From positions 1-16,679 of the forward strand of contig JASMCQ010000023.1 in the NCBI GenBank assembly GCA_030753265.1: a DNA stretch of 16,679 bases, in the 5' to 3' direction. Numbering within the stretch: the first letter of the stretch is position 1; the number at the start of each line of letters is the position of its first letter. The position numbers and the translations under genes are program-made. Positions 13,666 through 16,679 of the stretch are shown here, in pieces. A model generated the notes under the pieces. It saw nothing but the letters and a program-made list of their open reading frames with translations. It did not search any database and was not told the DNA's origin. The stretch comes from Dehalococcoidia bacterium. Lineage in GTDB: Bacteria > Chloroflexota > Dehalococcoidia > UBA3495.

Positions 13666-15405
13666 CTACCCGCCGATGGCGTAGCATTCCTTTCGGAGAT
13701 CGGCGGCGCCCTCCAGGGTGCCCCACTTCGGGTGCACCATGATCCCGCACAAGCCGCCCGCATCCCAGGTCCAGTCCGGGCACCATTCCACCGTATGCCC
13801 GAGGCGCGTCAGCCCGGCGCCGGCCTCCTCGGCGATGCGGCCCTCCAACTGCACCATGCCCGGATGATAGGCATGGGGCCAGTAGGAGCCAGGGAAGCTG
13901 AAGCTGTTGAACCGGGGCTCCTCCACCGCCTGCTGGGGAGTCCGGCCGAAATCCACCATGTTGACGAACATCTGGGCCATAGCTTGCACTTGGGCGTCGG
14001 TCCCCGGCGTGGCGAAGGGCATGAAAAGCTTGCCACCCTTGAAAGCAATCGCGGGATTGGGCGTGATGCGAGGCCGCTTCCAGGGCCCCATGCAGTTGGG
14101 GAGTTCCGGATCGAGCCAGCTCTGGCCTCCGCGTGAGGAGATTATCAGGCCCAGGCCTGGCACTATGGGCGTGGCGGTAAAAGAGTCGCTGAAGGTGGCG
14201 GCGAAGGCGTTGCCCCACCGGTCCACCGCACAGGTGGAGGCGGTGTCGGACATCATTGGCGCAGCAGCAAGCTCGGGGACGTTTACGCCCCTGGCGGCGG
14301 GCCGGTCAACTCCCTGGAAGGGCCAGGGATTGCCCGGAGGCGGCAGCTCCGGCCACGCCTTGGATGTGTCGAGGGTCTTCCGGCGCTCGGCGGCGTACTC
14401 CTTCGACAGGAGGCCCGCCATGGGCACCTCCACGAATTCAGGGTCCCCGAAGTAGGCATCCCGGTCGGAGAAGGCCAGCTTGACGGCCTCGGTAAAGATG
14501 TGGATGTACTCGGCGGAGTTGTGGGCCATGGACTTCAGGTCATACCCTTCAATCAGGTTAAGCACCTCGATGAGGCTGGGTCCCTGGCACCAAGGCCCGC
14601 AGGTGAAGAGGGTGTAGCCGTTATAGGTGCCCGTCTCCGGCTTCTCCACCTTGACGCTGAAGTCGGCGAAGTCCTCCATGGTTATGAGGCCGCCCTGTTC
14701 CTGGGCGAAGCGCACCATCTTCTCCGCCACGTCCCCTTTGTAAAAGTAATCCCGCGCGGCGTGGACGCCGGCCTCTCGTCCACCGCCGGAGCAAGCCCGC
14801 TCCGCCTCGATCATCCCGTGGAACACGCCGGCCAGGTCCTTCTGGACGAAATGCTGCCCCAGCTCCAGGCGTTTGCCGTCGGGCAAAAACAGCTCGCGGC
14901 TGCCGGGGTTGGCGCTGAGAAACTTCTCGTGGTCCTTGATCCGGGAGACAAAACTTTCGGAGGCGGGAAACCCACCCTCGGCCAGCTCCAGGGCAGGCTG
15001 CACGGCCTGCTCGAAGGTCATGGTGCCGTACAACTCAAGGGCGCGCAGCCAGGCGTCGCAGGCGCCGGGCACCGCGCTCCGGGCCACCCCGACAGGGATT
15101 TCGCCGTAGGTATCTCGGAAGTACTCCAGGGTGGCCGCCTTGGGCCAACGCCCTACGCCGCTGATGGTCACCACCTCGTCCTCACCCGCCAAGTAGATGA
15201 TGATGGGCGCTACTCCGGCGAAGCTGGTCCAATGGGGCATGGTCACGTTGACGGCGATACCCGAGGCCACACCGGCATCGATGGCGTTGCCTCCCTGTTC
15301 CAAGATACGTAGGCCCGCGGCGGCGGCCAGGTAATGGCCGGCGACCACCATGTGATTGGAGCCCCGGGCCGGAAACCGGTACGAGGGAATTCCGTTCGGT
15401 GGCAT
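13666..15405 (-). CDS. Gamma-glutamyltransferase-family protein, without signal peptide
   Basis: This is a member of the gamma-glutamyltranspeptidase branch of the Ntn-hydrolases, which cleave or transfer gamma-glutamyl groups after self-cutting into two chains. The 579-residue length is normal. The N-terminal VVAGHYLAAAAGLRILEQGGNAIDAGVAS (20-48) is diagnostic. MMSDTASTCAVDRWGNA (384-400) holds the autoprocessing site, with Thr388 as the probable nucleophile. RPRITPNPAIAF and ATPGTDAQVQAMAQMFVNMVDFG follow as in the family's small chain. No signal peptide is seen, unlike periplasmic enzymes such as Escherichia coli Ggt, so it should be cytoplasmic. The ATG at 15405 follows GAGAGGTGAAGG. Distant members act on cephalosporin precursors or other amides, so the substrate need not be glutathione. 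Confidence 0.92.
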   Translation of the reverse strand: MPPNGIPSYRFPARGSNHMVVAGHYLAAAAGLRILEQGGNAIDAGVASGIAVNVTMPHWTSFAGVAPIIIYLAGEDEVVTISGVGRWPKAATLEYFRDTYGEIPVGVARSAVPGACDAWLRALELYGTMTFEQAVQPALELAEGGFPASESFVSRIKDHEKFLSANPGSRELFLPDGKRLELGQHFVQKDLAGVFHGMIEAERACSGGGREAGVHAARDYFYKGDVAEKMVRFAQEQGGLITMEDFADFSVKVEKPETGTYNGYTLFTCGPWCQGPSLIEVLNLIEGYDLKSMAHNSAEYIHIFTEAVKLAFSDRDAYFGDPEFVEVPMAGLLSKEYAAERRKTLDTSKAWPELPPPGNPWPFQGVDRPAARGVNVPELAAAPMMSDTASTCAVDRWGNAFAATFSDSFTATPIVPGLGLIISSRGGQSWLDPELPNCMGPWKRPRITPNPAIAFKGGKLFMPFATPGTDAQVQAMAQMFVNMVDFGRTPQQAVEEPRFNSFSFPGSYWPHAYHPGMVQLEGRIAEEAGAGLTRLGHTVEWCPDWTWDAGGLCGIMVHPKWGTLEGAADLRKECYAIGG

Positions 15406-15852
15406 TCCTTCACCTCTCTTACACTGTAGGTACGGGCAGCACGGATACGGGCCCTAGGTGCCCCCGCGGTCGGTCGCGCCGGATATCAGGCTGCTTCCCG
15501 GCGTGGCCCAGTCCTCAGGGCGGGCCAATACCAGTCTACAACCTATCTGAGGAACTGGCCATACCGCTTCCAGCTCACGGGCATACCCGGATCACGGACT
15601 GTTTCAGAGGGAAGCTGCCCGCCCGCGGCTCCAAGGTCTGGGACCCGATGGCCCGCGCGGCGGCGTCGTGGATGAAGAATTGTGCGCTTGACGTCAAGAA
15701 TGTATCATCGTGCTATGAACCGGCTGGAGCCAGGGCCGCTGGGTCGCCTGAAGACTTCCGAGACCATGCCGGCGCCCGCCAAACTGGCGGGGCTAAAAGG
15801 GAGCTTTCTTGAGCCGGTAGACTGGTCCATCCAACTCTTGGCCGGAGGCGCT
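15406..15852 (+). promoter_or_regulatory. Divergent intergenic region with candidate promoter and hairpin
   Basis: No gene is recognised between the divergent gamma-glutamyltransferase and membrane-protein genes. CTTGACGTCAAG (15687-15698) is a perfect 12-bp palindrome that contains TTGACG. After 17 nt a weak -10 (TGCTAT, 15711-15716) follows. CCCGCCA-AAC-TGGCGGG (15775-15791) is a stable hairpin in what would be the leader of the membrane-protein gene. Open frames starting at 15399 and 15682 cross here but have no family signature. Confidence 0.3.
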
Positions 15853-16302
15853 ATGAACCGGGGACAACCGGCGCGGAATCTGGAGCCAGAAGCGCCACAA
15901 TATACGAAATTAGAACGGCGGGGCAGTTCCATCGCCCACGGCAGCGCTTTGCTGATCGGTGTGCCGCTAAGCATACTTCTGCTCCCCGTTCCCTTCTCCC
16001 TGGTGCCCTGCCCGGTCGTGTCCTACCTGATAGCGCGCTCGTTCCGGCGCAGGAAGCTGGCCTGGGGAGCGTTTCAAGGTTTGCAAGCATCGGCGATTCA
16101 CTCTTCAATCGTGATCATGGCCACCGTCGTCGTTGTCGCCGACCTGCCATACCGCCTGGCCTTGACTCTTGGCACTGCTGCCCTGCTGCTGTTCCTGTAC
16201 TCCTTGTGGGCCGCTTTGGACACGTTGCTCGGCTACGACTTCCACTACATCGTCATCAGCAAGTTTCTTGATCGGGTATCCCGGGTCAACCTCGACCGGT
16301 AA
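15853..16302 (+). CDS. Small integral membrane protein, possibly DUF4870-like
   Basis: This protein of 149 residues has a polar N-terminus of about 28 residues, then hydrophobic stretches at about 30-61, 80-98 and 102-122. A basic loop, RSFRRRK (62-68), and the segment GAFQGLQASAIHSS lie between the first two. A basic tail (KFLDRVSRVNLDR) ends it. The Q-L-Q-A-S loop after a short basic turn recalls the DUF4870/Tic20-like fold, but the match is loose. The ATG at 15853 is preceded by GGAGG at 15844-15848, somewhat close; the frame is open upstream to 15682, but the extra residues look like random coding. Function unknown; it sits alone between the gamma-glutamyltransferase gene and an insertion-sequence remnant. 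Confidence 0.6.
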   Translation: MNRGQPARNLEPEAPQYTKLERRGSSIAHGSALLIGVPLSILLLPVPFSLVPCPVVSYLIARSFRRRKLAWGAFQGLQASAIHSSIVIMATVVVVADLPYRLALTLGTAALLLFLYSLWAALDTLLGYDFHYIVISKFLDRVSRVNLDR

Positions 16303-16355
16303 GAACGGGCCAGAAAGTGGTTCAGCGAAAGGTGGTCGGACGGGAATGACCGGTG

Positions 16356-16378
16356 AACTATCTTGAATAGCGATAGTT
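16356..16378 (+). terminator. Weak hairpin after the membrane-protein gene
   Basis: AACTATC (16356-16362) and GATAGTT (16372-16378) form a 7-bp, AT-rich stem with a 9-nt loop, followed only by TA. Its place 54 nt after the stop suggests a 3' end or an operator, but the stem is weak and a T-run is missing. Confidence 0.25.
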
Positions 16379-16424
16379 TATCGGCCAGGCTATGCATTAT
16401 TCTTACTCTAGACCGTCAGCGATA

Positions 16425-16525
16425 ATGGGACACATTGGGAGGTAAGAATACCCGAGAAAAGGGGAGGTGGCGTGAGCTCCTGGAACGAAGGTACATTACT
16501 TCCAGAAAGGAGCAAATGTGTCCCA
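16425..16525. repeat. Short internal inverted repeat near the left end of the remnant
   Basis: TGGGACACATT, within the left inverted end (about 16426-16436), recurs as its reverse complement AATGTGTCCCA (about 16515-16525), just across the GTG start of the remnant peptide. The pair could fold so as to hide the ribosome binding site, or bind the transposase. Confidence 0.4.
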
Positions 16526-16646
16526 GTCAGAAATCAGCAAGGCCACGGCAGCAGAAGCGCGGACCGAAGAGGCCCAGACCATCGAGAGGCGAAAACGTCA
16601 TAACCGGACCCTCAGGGAATTCACTCAAGCTCTCCCACACCTCTGA
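16518..16646 (+). CDS. 42-residue remnant peptide joining transposase tail to a short start
   Basis: GTG at 16518, preceded by AGAAAGGAG, opens a 42-codon frame ending at TGA 16644. Residues 19-42 (from AQTIERRKRHNRTL to ALPHL) match the last 24 residues of the transposase at 3-245 in the same frame. Residues 1-18 (VSQSEISKATAAEARTEE) may be the transposase start joined by the internal deletion. The peptide has no catalytic part. An overlapping ATG at 16516 opens a different frame without matching the transposase. Confidence 0.45.
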   Translation: MSQSEISKATAAEARTEEAQTIERRKRHNRTLREFTQALPHL

Positions 16647-16679
16647 TCTCTTGGGTCCCAAACTGTCCCATTTGTGCTG

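Larger units (their letters stand above)
16417..16679 (+). mobile_element. Internally deleted insertion sequence with both ends (MITE-like)
   Basis: A left inverted repeat (16417-16440) and a right one (16656-16679) bound only 263 nt, and match each other at 19 of 24 positions. The right 100 nt match the complete-end copy at the left of the window. So this is a derivative of the same element that has lost nearly all of the transposase gene. It might still be moved by a full copy. The window ends at its right tip, so a target duplication cannot be tested. Confidence 0.7.

Noticed and set aside
14500..15312. 270-codon plus-strand frame opposite the gamma-glutamyltransferase gene.
   Set aside because: It is the antisense shadow of a strongly conserved family member.
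15682..15852. Longer version of the membrane protein, beginning at 15682 or 15715.
   Set aside because: The added residues have no membrane or domain character, cross a stable hairpin, and the site GGAGG is found only before 15853.
1..16679. A functional composite transposon formed by the two element copies.
   Set aside because: The right copy has lost its transposase, the left copy is incomplete in view, and no target duplication can be checked.

Overview
This looks like an accessory chromosomal region of a GC-rich bacterium. A Chloroflexota (SAR202 or Dehalococcoidia-like) host fits the gene mix: luciferase-like monooxygenase, hydantoinase/oxoprolinase pair, DUF1445 protein, Grd-like selenoprotein, lone molybdopterin protein and several families of short palindromic repeats. 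That placement is inference, because no rRNA or core marker gene is present.

Layout. (1) 1-278 is the 3' end of an insertion sequence that butts against a decapitated luciferase-like monooxygenase gene (281-505). (2) 616-2921 holds an isolated hisG, a small nitroreductase and, on the minus strand, a small cupin with its own promoter. (3) 3232-8366 is a plus-strand run of hyuB, hyuA and a DUF1445 (YcsI / D-glutamate cyclase-like) gene, with a structured gap between hyuB and hyuA. (4) 8367-9202 is a non-coding island of four repeat types, including a 94-bp direct repeat. (5) 9203-11980 is a promoter followed by a translationally coupled grdB-grdE pair. grdB contains an in-frame UGA at 10375, followed by a strong bacterial SECIS-type hairpin, and reads through to 10674 as a 450-residue selenoprotein. 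(6) 12063-12859 has a stub resembling a DUF1326 start and an unrecognised 239-residue protein. (7) 13042-15405, minus strand, has a gamma-glutamyltransferase-family gene and a small molybdopterin-domain gene, separated by a perfect 36-nt palindrome. (8) 15853-16302 is a small membrane protein. (9) 16417-16679 is an internally deleted copy of the same insertion sequence, with both inverted ends.

How the genes may fit together. HyuA and HyuB belong to the ATP-dependent family that opens five-membered lactam or imide rings (5-oxoproline, hydantoin, N-methylhydantoin). DUF1445 proteins sit beside 5-oxoprolinase genes in Bacillus, and a mitochondrial homologue interconverts D-glutamate and 5-oxo-D-proline. 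Together with the gamma-glutamyltransferase, this suggests gamma-glutamyl / 5-oxoproline turnover. GrdB and GrdE are the C-N bond cleaving component of glycine, sarcosine and betaine reductases; in creatinine fermenters, N-methylhydantoinase feeds sarcosine to such a reductase. The window could therefore encode a ring-opening plus reductive C-N cleavage route. However, the GrdE here lacks the Asn-Cys self-cleavage site that yields the pyruvoyl cofactor, and grdA, grdC and grdD are absent. This is a variant system whose chemistry is not established.
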